Source: JAUXEH01 sp965602945
GTDB taxonomy: Bacteria > Acidobacteriota > Aminicenantia > Aminicenantales > Aminicenantaceae
Assembly: GCA_965602945.1 (NCBI GenBank)
Contig: CBFDBC010000075.1
Span: 1 to 14,577, forward strand
DNA length: 14,577 bases
Reading direction: 5' to 3'
The notes below the pieces were generated by a model. The model saw nothing but the letters and a program-made list of their open reading frames with translations, did no database searches and was not told the DNA's origin. Positions 4,860 to 12,044 of the stretch are shown here, one piece after another. How positions within the stretch are numbered: position 1 is the first letter of the stretch; each line of letters begins with the position of its first letter. Made by a program: the position numbers and the translations under genes.

Positions 4860-7667
4860 ATGATACGAAAACCATGCCTGCGGTTCGTACTGCTGGTGCT
4901 TGTGATGCTGTTCGTGGTCCTGGTGACCGGGGTTCAGGCGGCAGGAGAAAAGGCGCTGACCTACCAGGACATCATGCGTTTCAGGGGGATCAGGACGCCC
5001 GTCATATCACAGGACGGCCTCTGGGTGGCCTTCGGGCTGCAGCCAGACCGGGGTGATGGGACGGTGATCGTCAGGAACGTGAAAAACGGCACCCGCTATA
5101 CAATCGCCCGCGGCACCCGCCCGGCTCTCAGCGGGAATGCCGGCTGGGCCGCCGCGATCGTTCGCCCCGGGGCCGTAGAGACGGCGAAAGCAAAGAAACA
5201 GAAACCCAAACAGGGGCTTGCCCTGCAGAACCTGAGAACCGGTGAGGCCGTGGAGTTCGCGGAGGTCCAGACTTTCGCGTTCTCTGAGGATTCCCGCTGG
5301 CTGGCCTTCCATCATTTCAAACCCGAGGACAAGCCGGCTGAAAAGAAACCGGCCGCCAAGAAATCCGAGGGAGAAGAGAAGAAAGAGGCGCCTAAGCCCA
5401 AGGTGGTGGGCACAACCCTGGTTCTCAAGGATCTGTCTTCCGGAGAGGCGACTCAGATCGCCCACGTGCTGCACTACGCCTTCGACCGATCGTCCCGCTT
5501 CCTGGCGTTCGTTGTCGCCGATCCCGAGGGCCGGGACAACGGCCTTTTTTACGCCCGACTCAACGAGGAAGGGGGGGCCCGCAACACCATCCTCCAGAAG
5601 GAGATGGCACACGTCACCCAGCTCACCTGGTCTGAGAAGGGGAGCCTCCTGGCTTTCGTGGCGGCCACACTGCCGAAAGAAGGGCCCGGCGACCAGGACG
5701 CCTCCCTCTGGATATGGGACGGCGCCGCGGACAATCTGCTTCAGGCCGTCACCGAAAAACATGCCGCCGAGGGGTGGTATTTCCCCCAAAAAAACCGCCT
5801 GAGCTGGAGCAAGGACGGCAAGCGCCTGTTCTTTGGATTCAAGCCCGCGGCCCTGCGGGAAAAGGCCGAAGAGCCGGAGAAGGAGATCGCAGAGGAAGGC
5901 GACCTCATCGATGTGGACATGATCCTTTCTGAGAGTGAGGTGGATGTCTGGCACTGGGACGATCCCTTCATCAATCCCCAGCAGAAGATCATGTGGCGCC
6001 GGGTCAAGGACCGGACATATCCGGCGGTCTATCACATCGATTCCCAACGGATCGTGTCCCTGGCGGATGAGGACATGCCGCGGGTTCAGCCCGGCGAGAA
6101 CCCGGATGTGGCTCTCGGCTTCATGGATGCCCCCTACCGCAAGATGGTCACCTGGTATGGAAGCGTTGACGACCTCTACCTGGTGGATCTGAATAAAGGG
6201 ACCCGCACCAGGGTGGCGGCGGAGATCGAAGACCGCAGCTCGCTGTCCCCCGGAGGCCGCTACGTCGTGTACTATCAGGCAAAGCACTGGCATCTGTATG
6301 ACAGAAATTCTAAGGCGACCCGAAACCTCACAGCCGACATGGATGTGCCTTTCTGCGACGAAGACCATGACTATCCCTCCAGCGTGCCCTCCTATGGCAC
6401 GGCCGGATGGACAGAGGGCGATGCGGCCGTGCTGATCAATGACAAATACGATGTCTGGAGCTTTCCGACACGGGGTGGGGAGCCCGTCAACATCACCGGG
6501 GGCCGCGGCCGGGAGGAGAACTACACTTTTCGCATCATCCGAACGGACCGGGAAAAGGAGTATTTCGAGGCGGGAGAACGGCTGCTGCTTTCCGCACATC
6601 ACAACCATGAAAAACACTGGGGATTCTACTCCGGCCCGGTCGGCGGAGGAGAACTGAAGCGGCTTCTCGAGGAGAAGAAGAAGTTCAACTTCCTGGCCAA
6701 GGCAAAAGGCGCCGACACACTGCTCTACACACGGGAAAGCTACACGGAGTTTCCCGACCTCTGGGTGAGTGACTCGGCATTTGCCTCCCCCCAAAAAGTG
6801 TCGGACGCCAACCCCCAGATGTCGGAGTTCGCCTGGGGAACCGCGGAGCTCGTGGAGTGGGAGAGCGTGGACGGAATCCCCCTGCAGGGTGTCCTGATCA
6901 AACCCGGCAACTACGAGCCGGGGAAGCGGTACCCGGTGATCGTGTACTACTACCGTTTCTTCTCCCAGCGGATCTATGAGTTCAACCAGACTGTCATCAA
7001 CCACAGGCCGAATTTCCCCTTCTATGCCAGCAACGGATACGCGGTCTTCCTCCCTGACATCCGCTTCGCGGTAGGGCTCCCCGGATTTTCCGCCACCAAA
7101 TGCCTGGTGCCGGGTGTGCAGAAGCTGATCGACATGGGTGTCGCCGATCCCGATGCCATCGGTCTGCACGGGCACTCCTGGAGCGGCTACCAGACCGCCT
7201 TCGTGATCACTCAGACGGACATCTTCAAGTGTGCCGTGGCCGGTGCGCCGGTCTCCAACATGACCAGCGCCTACAGCGGGATCCGCTGGGCCTCGGGGAT
7301 GGCCCGCCAGTTCCAGTACGAGCAGTCCCAGAGCCGGATCGGCGCCTCCCTCTGGGAAAGGCGCGACCTCTACATCGACAACTCGCCTGTCTTTTTCGCC
7401 GACCGCATCAACACGCCTCTGCTCATCATCCACGGCGACGAGGACGGAGCCGTTCCCTGGTACCAGGCGATCGAGCTCTACCTGGCCATGCGCCGGCTGG
7501 GCAAGGACTGCGTATTCCTGCAGTACCGGGGGGAACCCCATCACCCGCAGAAATACCCCAACAAGCTCGACTGGTTCAAGAAGATGAAGGAGTATTTCGA
7601 TCATTATCTCAAGGGTGAGCCCGGAGCGGAGTGGATCACCAAAGGGATCGAGTACCGAGGCAAGTAA
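4860..7667 (+). CDS. Secreted S9-family (prolyl oligopeptidase-like) serine peptidase
   Basis: Likely a periplasmic or exported oligopeptidase/dipeptidyl peptidase acting on short peptides. The 935-aa product starts at ATG 4860, chosen over the TTG at 4833 because GGGAGGAG precedes it. Residues 1-27 are a signal peptide (cleavage after VQA). A beta-propeller-type region follows (about 30-660), interrupted near 156-182 by a Lys/Glu/Pro/Ala-rich insert, then an alpha/beta-hydrolase domain (about 665-925). The nucleophile Ser773 lies in GHSWSGYQT, Asp862 in HGDEDGAVP and His894 in GEPHH, a complete triad. Close relatives as I recall them read GHSWGGYQ, so Ser replaces the second Gly. APVSNMTSAYSGIRWASGM is also typical of this subfamily of about 900-950 aa. 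The M14 gene follows after 21 bases, so they are probably co-transcribed and act in sequence on peptides. Confidence 0.93.
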   Translation: MIRKPCLRFVLLVLVMLFVVLVTGVQAAGEKALTYQDIMRFRGIRTPVISQDGLWVAFGLQPDRGDGTVIVRNVKNGTRYTIARGTRPALSGNAGWAAAIVRPGAVETAKAKKQKPKQGLALQNLRTGEAVEFAEVQTFAFSEDSRWLAFHHFKPEDKPAEKKPAAKKSEGEEKKEAPKPKVVGTTLVLKDLSSGEATQIAHVLHYAFDRSSRFLAFVVADPEGRDNGLFYARLNEEGGARNTILQKEMAHVTQLTWSEKGSLLAFVAATLPKEGPGDQDASLWIWDGAADNLLQAVTEKHAAEGWYFPQKNRLSWSKDGKRLFFGFKPAALREKAEEPEKEIAEEGDLIDVDMILSESEVDVWHWDDPFINPQQKIMWRRVKDRTYPAVYHIDSQRIVSLADEDMPRVQPGENPDVALGFMDAPYRKMVTWYGSVDDLYLVDLNKGTRTRVAAEIEDRSSLSPGGRYVVYYQAKHWHLYDRNSKATRNLTADMDVPFCDEDHDYPSSVPSYGTAGWTEGDAAVLINDKYDVWSFPTRGGEPVNITGGRGREENYTFRIIRTDREKEYFEAGERLLLSAHHNHEKHWGFYSGPVGGGELKRLLEEKKKFNFLAKAKGADTLLYTRESYTEFPDLWVSDSAFASPQKVSDANPQMSEFAWGTAELVEWESVDGIPLQGVLIKPGNYEPGKRYPVIVYYYRFFSQRIYEFNQTVINHRPNFPFYASNGYAVFLPDIRFAVGLPGFSATKCLVPGVQKLIDMGVADPDAIGLHGHSWSGYQTAFVITQTDIFKCAVAGAPVSNMTSAYSGIRWASGMARQFQYEQSQSRIGASLWERRDLYIDNSPVFFADRINTPLLIIHGDEDGAVPWYQAIELYLAMRRLGKDCVFLQYRGEPHHPQKYPNKLDWFKKMKEYFDHYLKGEPGAEWITKGIEYRGK

Positions 7668-7688
7668 GAAAGCCTGAGAGGAGGGATA

Positions 7689-10217
7689 GTGAGAAACTTC
7701 GTAGGAATCTTTAGAGTGTGTGTGTTGGTCTGCCTGTTGGCGGGATTTCTGCCGGCCCAGATGCAGTCGCCGGAGGATTTCCTGGGCTTCGAGGTGGGTA
7801 CCGCCCGCAAGCTGGCGGACATGCATCAGATCATCGAATATTTTCAGATACTCGACCGCGCCAGCGGTCGGATAACGGTGGAAGAGGTGGGGAAGACGAC
7901 GATGGGCAATCCCTTCATCGTGGCCGTCATCACGTCGGAGGCGAATCACCGGGAGCTGGAGAAATACCGCACGATCCAGCAGAGGCTGGCCGACCCCCGC
8001 GGCCTCGACCCGGAAGAGAGGGAGCGCATGATCCGGGAGGGCCGGGCCATCGTGATGGTTAACTGTTCCATCCATGCCTCCGAGGTGGGAGCCAGCCAGA
8101 TGTCCATCCGGCTGGCGTATGACCTGGTGTCCCGGGACGATCCCGATATACGCCGCATCCTCGACAACGTCATCCTCCTCCTCACACCCATGCACAACCC
8201 GGACGGGACCCAGATGGTGGTCGAGTGGTACCGCGAGCATGTGGGTACGAAGTTCGAGGGCAGCGGCATGCCCTGGCTCTACCACAAATACGTCGGGCAC
8301 GACAACAACCGGGACTGGTTCATGTTCACGCAGGTGGAGACGCAGCTCACGATCAAGGTGCACAATGCCTGGCATCCTCAGATCATCGTGGACATGCATC
8401 AGATGGGGAGCACCGGTGCCCGGCTTTTCGTCCCCCCTTTCGTCGATCCCTATGAGCCCAACATCGATCCCATCCTGCGTCAGCAGGTGGCCATGATGGG
8501 GACCTTCATGGCCACGGAGCTCACGGCCCAGGGAAAGGCCGGGGTCATTCACAGCTCACGCTATGATGCCTGGACTCCCGCGCGCGCCTACCATCATTAC
8601 CACGGAGGGATCCGCATCCTGACCGAGGCGGCCAGCGCCCGGATCGCCACGCCCATCACGGTGTCACCCGACCGTCTGAGCGCCGACGTCAGGGAAGAAT
8701 CGGTCCGCATGCCGCTGCCCTGGAAGGGCGGGGAATGGACGCTGCATGACATCGTGGAGTACGATTATGCCGCGGCGGTCGCGGCCCTGACCAACGCCGC
8801 AGGCCTGCGTGAGAACTGGGTCCGTAACTACTCACGCATCTTCGTCAATGCGATCAACCGGCCCGGCCCGCCTTTTGCGTATGTGATCCCGCGGGAACAG
8901 CGGGATCTGGCCACCGCCGTCAAGATGCTGAACATACTGAAGATGGGGGGAGTGGAGGTGCACCACGCCGAGGGCGGATTCACGGCCGACGGCCACACCT
9001 ACCCGCCCGGCTCCTATGTGGTATTCATGGAGCAGCCCTTCGGCGGGTTCGCCAAGACCCTGCTCGAGCGGCAGGTCTATCCCGAGATACGGGAAACCCC
9101 CGGAGGCCCCCTGAAGACACCCTATGATGTTGTGGGCCACACGCTTCCGCTCCTGATGGGAGTCGACGCCGTCAAGGTGGACAAGGCGTTTCAGGCCGAC
9201 ACACGCCTGCTCCAAACCATTGCCAAACCTGAAGGCCGGATGGAGGCCGTGGAAGGGGCTTTCGGGTATGCCTGGGGACATGCCTCGAACGATGACATCG
9301 TGGCGCTCAACCGGCTTTTGAGATCCGGGAAAACCGTCCTCTGGAGCGCCGGGGAGTTCGAATCGGCCGGACGCACCTATGCGGCCGGGACCATGATGGT
9401 TGAAGACACCACCGGCCTGCGCACGGAACTCGAAGCCATCGTGCGTGACCTGCACGTGGACCTCACCGCCCTCCAGACCCGCCCCTCCGTTCCGGCCTAC
9501 AGGATCAATCCTCCCCGGCTGGGCGTGTATAAGGGCTGGACCGCGTCCATGGACGAGGGCTGGACGCGCTTCGTCCTGGAACAGTTCGAGTTCCCCTACA
9601 CGAGCCTCACGAACAGCGACATACGGAAAGGCGGGCTGGGAAAAGACTTCGATGTGATCCTCTTGCCCGACATGAGCAACGGAGCCATCGTGAACGGCCG
9701 TCCCCAGGGCTCGCTCCCCGAGAAATACACGGGAGGTATCGGTGAGGTGGGTGTCAAGAACATCCGGGCCTTCATCCAGAACGGAGGCGCTCTCATCACG
9801 CTCAACTCCGCGGCCGATTTCGCCCTCAGGAGCCTGCATCTGGGAGTGGAGAACGTGGCTTCCGGGAAACGCCGCCAGGAGTTTTTTATCCCTGGATCCC
9901 TGATCAAGGTCATCCATGACACGAATCACCCCATCGCCTTCGGGTACGACCGGGATGCTGCCATCTTTTTCCGCCGCAGCCCGGTATTTGCCGCGGGTGA
10001 GGGCCACAGCGTGCTCCGCTACCCCTCCCACTCCCTGCTGAGCGGATGGGTCACGGGAGAAGAGCTTCTTGTCAACCGGAGCGCCCTGCTGGACGTGCCC
10101 TTCGGTGAGGGCCGGGTGATCCTGATCGGCTTTCCCGCCCAGTACCGCTCCCAGTCCCATGGGTCTTTCCGCTACCTGTTCAACGCGATATTTTACGGCG
10201 CCGCATCGCAGGAGTGA
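7689..10217 (+). CDS. Secreted M14-family zinc carboxypeptidase with C-terminal amidotransferase-like domain
   Basis: Zinc metallopeptidase removing C-terminal residues from peptides outside the cytoplasm. GTG at 7689 follows GAGAGGAGGG; the 842-aa product has a signal peptide (about residues 1-23, ending FLPAQ). Zinc ligands are His129 and Glu132 in IHASEVG and His237 in VDMHQMG; Asn207-Arg208 in GHDNNRDW match the carboxylate-binding Asn-Arg pair of carboxypeptidase A, and Glu313 in ILTEAAS is the general base. The catalytic region ends near 360. The remainder includes an alpha/beta segment with DVILLPD (655-661) and GGALITLNS (699-707), resembling the class I glutamine amidotransferase-like fold found at the C-terminus of large bacterial M14 proteins. 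It is second in an operon with the S9 peptidase. The M14 assignment is firm; the C-terminal fold is inferred from pattern only. Confidence 0.93.
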   Translation: MRNFVGIFRVCVLVCLLAGFLPAQMQSPEDFLGFEVGTARKLADMHQIIEYFQILDRASGRITVEEVGKTTMGNPFIVAVITSEANHRELEKYRTIQQRLADPRGLDPEERERMIREGRAIVMVNCSIHASEVGASQMSIRLAYDLVSRDDPDIRRILDNVILLLTPMHNPDGTQMVVEWYREHVGTKFEGSGMPWLYHKYVGHDNNRDWFMFTQVETQLTIKVHNAWHPQIIVDMHQMGSTGARLFVPPFVDPYEPNIDPILRQQVAMMGTFMATELTAQGKAGVIHSSRYDAWTPARAYHHYHGGIRILTEAASARIATPITVSPDRLSADVREESVRMPLPWKGGEWTLHDIVEYDYAAAVAALTNAAGLRENWVRNYSRIFVNAINRPGPPFAYVIPREQRDLATAVKMLNILKMGGVEVHHAEGGFTADGHTYPPGSYVVFMEQPFGGFAKTLLERQVYPEIRETPGGPLKTPYDVVGHTLPLLMGVDAVKVDKAFQADTRLLQTIAKPEGRMEAVEGAFGYAWGHASNDDIVALNRLLRSGKTVLWSAGEFESAGRTYAAGTMMVEDTTGLRTELEAIVRDLHVDLTALQTRPSVPAYRINPPRLGVYKGWTASMDEGWTRFVLEQFEFPYTSLTNSDIRKGGLGKDFDVILLPDMSNGAIVNGRPQGSLPEKYTGGIGEVGVKNIRAFIQNGGALITLNSAADFALRSLHLGVENVASGKRRQEFFIPGSLIKVIHDTNHPIAFGYDRDAAIFFRRSPVFAAGEGHSVLRYPSHSLLSGWVTGEELLVNRSALLDVPFGEGRVILIGFPAQYRSQSHGSFRYLFNAIFYGAASQE

Positions 10218-10307
10218 ATATGGAGGCACTCTTCCCAGCCTATATCGTGCTCTAATATCTCGAGCGTCCCCTCAGAGGCAGCTCATATAGGCGGTCCAAA
10301 CTAAGGG

Positions 10308-10336
10308 TTGACAAATCAGGGTGGAGAACTGACAAT
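10308..10336 (+). promoter_or_regulatory. Sigma70-like promoter of the outer-membrane barrel gene
   Basis: A perfect -35 hexamer TTGACA (10308-10313) is followed after 17 bases by GACAAT (10331-10336, 4 of 6). Transcription would begin near 10343, leaving about 16 bases before ATG 10359 with AAGGAGG in between. This is the best-looking promoter in the window and indicates independent transcription from the M14 gene, which ends 90 bases upstream. The rest of the 10218-10307 gap shows no clear signal. Confidence 0.55.
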
Positions 10337-10358
10337 TAGGAAAGGAAAAGGAGGCCCC

Positions 10359-11018
10359 ATGAGCATAAAAAGATTCCTCATAATGTCTCTGGCCTTGCTG
10401 CTGCTGCTGAGCCTGCCGGGCCTGGTGTCTGCCCAGCAGCGGGATGCCAAGGTCTATCTCCACTTCTTCGGCGGTATGAACTGGGTTTTTGAATACGGCT
10501 GCGACTGCGATTATGTGCAGGGCGAAAATGACTTTCCCTTAACCCCCGCTCACAACACGGCCGCGGTCGGTATGGGCCTCGGTTATCTGTTGGGGAAGGG
10601 CTTCGGCCTGGAACTGGACGGCCGCTACCATTCAAACACGGATGTGGTCCTCACCGACCCCTCCGACGGCGATACCGTCACGATCGACACGGCCAAGCAC
10701 TACACCATCACGTTCAACCTGCTCTATCAGATCCTGCAGGGCAGCGTGCGCCCCTACCTTCTGGCCGGACTGGGGATCGACACCGTAGTGGATGTCCATA
10801 CGATTTTCTATAACACGGATATGGGCTATGAGTTCGAACTCAAGGAACCGGAACAAAAGACCGATTTCATGTACAACCTGGGCGGTGGCTTCGAATTCAT
10901 CCTGGGCCGGACCCTGGGGCTGAGGCTGGACGGCCGCTACGTGAGTATCCCCAAGACCGACGATCATGACACCATCCAGAGCATCAATGCGACCGCCGGT
11001 TTGACGATTCGATTCTAG
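10359..11018 (+). CDS. Small outer-membrane beta-barrel protein (OmpA/OmpW-like porin fold)
   Basis: Predicted eight-stranded outer-membrane barrel of 219 aa; function unknown (pore, adhesion or structural). The ATG at 10359 has AAGGAGG four bases upstream; an upstream TTG at 10308 is part of the promoter and is not used. Residues 1-25 are a signal peptide ending LVSA. The mature part alternates polar and hydrophobic residues in amphipathic strands, for example AAVGMGLGYLLG, FGLELDGRYHS, VRPYLLAGLGI, FMYNLGGGFEF and LGLRLDGRYVS; the two LDGRY strands look like an internal repeat. The last residue is Phe (AGLTIRF), as expected for a BAM-complex beta-signal. An unusual Cys-Asp-Cys pair (Cys48, Cys50) lies in the first probable loop. 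The gene is alone in its transcript and ends at a palindrome. Confidence 0.82.
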   Translation: MSIKRFLIMSLALLLLLSLPGLVSAQQRDAKVYLHFFGGMNWVFEYGCDCDYVQGENDFPLTPAHNTAAVGMGLGYLLGKGFGLELDGRYHSNTDVVLTDPSDGDTVTIDTAKHYTITFNLLYQILQGSVRPYLLAGLGIDTVVDVHTIFYNTDMGYEFELKEPEQKTDFMYNLGGGFEFILGRTLGLRLDGRYVSIPKTDDHDTIQSINATAGLTIRF

Positions 11019-11025
11019 CCCGCAT

Positions 11026-11053
11026 TAGCGAGGGTTATTAATAACCCTCGCTA
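11026..11053. terminator. Perfect 28-bp palindrome between convergent genes, likely bidirectional stop
   Basis: TAGCGAGGGTTATT is followed directly by its exact reverse complement (14 + 14 bases, no mismatch); a realistic hairpin has a 12-bp stem with a TTAA loop. It starts 8 bases after the barrel stop codon and its right end contains the TAG stop (11053-11051) of the response regulator on the other strand. Neither side has a U-tract, so it is not a textbook intrinsic terminator; a bidirectional terminator or 3'-end stabiliser of both transcripts is the best reading. Confidence 0.5.
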
Positions 11054-11533
11054 GACAAAAGTCTTGATGATCTCCCGCTGCAGCCCCTGCAGCTCCGAGT
11101 AGGCCGCATTGATCTCCTCGATCTTCTGGTTCAGGCGTTTCATCAGTTTCTGTTTTTCCAGCCCGTTGCGGAAGATGATCAGGATGTCATCGTTGTCCCA
11201 GGGTTTCTCGATGTATTGAAACAGGCCCACGTTGTTGATGGCCTTTATGGCGTTTTCCTTGTCGGCATACCCCGTGAGGATGATGCGCGGGACCTCGGGC
11301 CTGAGTTTCTTTACCTCTGCCAGGAAAGATATGCCGTCCATCTCCGGCATGAGATAATCGGACACCACCAGGTCGACGGATTCTTTCTCGATAAAATCCA
11401 GGGCCTCCTTGGCGGATGTGAAGATCTTCACCGTATAGTTGGTTTCCAGCGTCAGAAAAGAGTTGAGGCTGGTCAGCACCATCTCTTCGTCGTCGACGAT
11501 GACTATCGTGGCGTTCTTTTTGTCCTGAGTCAT
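11051..11533 (-). CDS. Receiver-only response regulator with coiled-coil tail
   Basis: Cytoplasmic two-component signalling protein of 160 aa. The receiver domain (about 9-125) has the acidic pair Asp14/Asp15, phospho-acceptor Asp59 in VVSDYLMPEMDG, switch Thr87 in ILTGYAD and Lys110-Pro111 (EKPW), so it should be phosphorylatable. The phrase LTGYADKENAIKAINNVGLF resembles receivers of HD-GYP (RpfG-like) regulators. After it there is only a coiled coil (about 126-158, ELQGLQREIIKTFV at the end) and no output domain; in HD-GYP relatives the catalytic domain would begin here. ATG 11533 has GAGGAG five bases upstream. It follows the CNB gene by 14 bases, so the two are co-transcribed. No histidine kinase is visible in the window. 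Confidence 0.92.
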   Translation of the reverse strand: MTQDKKNATIVIVDDEEMVLTSLNSFLTLETNYTVKIFTSAKEALDFIEKESVDLVVSDYLMPEMDGISFLAEVKKLRPEVPRIILTGYADKENAIKAINNVGLFQYIEKPWDNDDILIIFRNGLEKQKLMKRLNQKIEEINAAYSELQGLQREIIKTFV

Positions 11534-11547
11534 GTTCGCTCCTCGGT

Positions 11548-11973
11548 TCAGCGGCTGATGCGGGTCATCAGCTTCCGCAGCCTTTTTACCATGGTTTTGA
11601 GAATGCTCTGTGTGATGGCCACATAGTCTGCCAGGAGGTCGATGAAATCCTCCTTATCGATCCGGAGTATACGCGTATCTTCCAGTGTTGTGGCCGTGGC
11701 GACACGCGGCTCATCATCGAAAAGGGCCCACGTCCCGAAGACGTCTTTGGACGCGGCCACCATCACTTCCTCATCCCCGCGTGTCATACGCACCCGCCCG
11801 CTGATCACCAGGTACATGGCATCGGGCAGCTCGCCTTCCTTGAAGATGATGTCATCCGGCTGGAACTCGATCTCTTCCGTGATGGCGGCGATGTGGGAGA
11901 GATCCTCGGTCGATGTGTATTCGAAGATGTCGACTTCCTGCAGGAAGAGAACTTTCTCGATCGTTGTCAGCAT
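11548..11973 (-). CDS. Stand-alone cyclic-nucleotide-binding-fold protein (CRP-like sensor without DNA-binding domain)
   Basis: A 141-aa single CNB beta-roll with flanking helices and no helix-turn-helix, so it is a sensor or protein-interaction module, not a classical CRP regulator. IIFKEGELPDAMYLVISGRV (about 42-61) and FGTWALFDDEPRVATATT (79-96) match the fold. The phosphate-binding-cassette Arg (Arg90 in PR) is kept, but the Glu that contacts the ribose 2'-OH in FGELAL-type motifs is Thr81, and Trp82 follows. Binding of cAMP or cGMP is therefore doubtful. The C-terminus is a basic helix (LKTMVKRLRKLMTRISR). The ribosome binding site before ATG 11973 is weak (AAAGAAAT). It lies between the NTT/HEAT gene (71 bases upstream) and the response regulator (14 bases downstream). 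I recall CNB domains fused to NTT/HEAT proteins elsewhere, which supports a shared function, but I cannot check it here. Confidence 0.85.
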   Translation of the reverse strand: MLTTIEKVLFLQEVDIFEYTSTEDLSHIAAITEEIEFQPDDIIFKEGELPDAMYLVISGRVRMTRGDEEVMVAASKDVFGTWALFDDEPRVATATTLEDTRILRIDKEDFIDLLADYVAITQSILKTMVKRLRKLMTRISR

Positions 11974-12008
11974 ATTTCTTTGTCTTGCGGGTTCTGCCCT
12001 TTTTTGAA

Positions 12009-12036
12009 AGTATCATACACTTCCACCCTCCGTCAA
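12009..12036 (-). promoter_or_regulatory. Possible internal promoter for the CNB-response regulator pair
   Basis: On the minus strand TTGACG (12036-12031, 5 of 6) and GATACT (12014-12009, 4 of 6) are 16 bases apart in the 71-base gap after the NTT/HEAT stop codon. It would allow the two small genes to be expressed apart from the large one. No hairpin terminator is visible in the gap, so read-through from the upstream gene is also likely. Confidence 0.3.
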
Positions 12037-12044
12037 TCTCGCTT

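Noticed and set aside
4833..4860. Upstream TTG start for the S9 peptidase
   Set aside because: GGGAGGAG lies between this codon and ATG 4860, and the ATG gives a clean signal peptide.
5007..8552. An 1181-codon open frame on the minus strand, antisense to the S9 and M14 genes
   Set aside because: It lies opposite two peptidase genes with clear motifs, spans their junction, has no domain-like pattern and is rich in His, Gly, Val and Arg, as expected from the reverse strand of GC-rich coding DNA.
8832..10229. A 465-codon minus-strand frame opposite the M14 C-terminal half
   Set aside because: Same GC-driven antisense effect; no motif or plausible ribosome binding site.
10308..10358. Upstream TTG start for the outer-membrane barrel
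   Set aside because: The TTG is the first half of the TTGACA promoter element, and the ATG at 10359 has AAGGAGG and starts a typical signal peptide.
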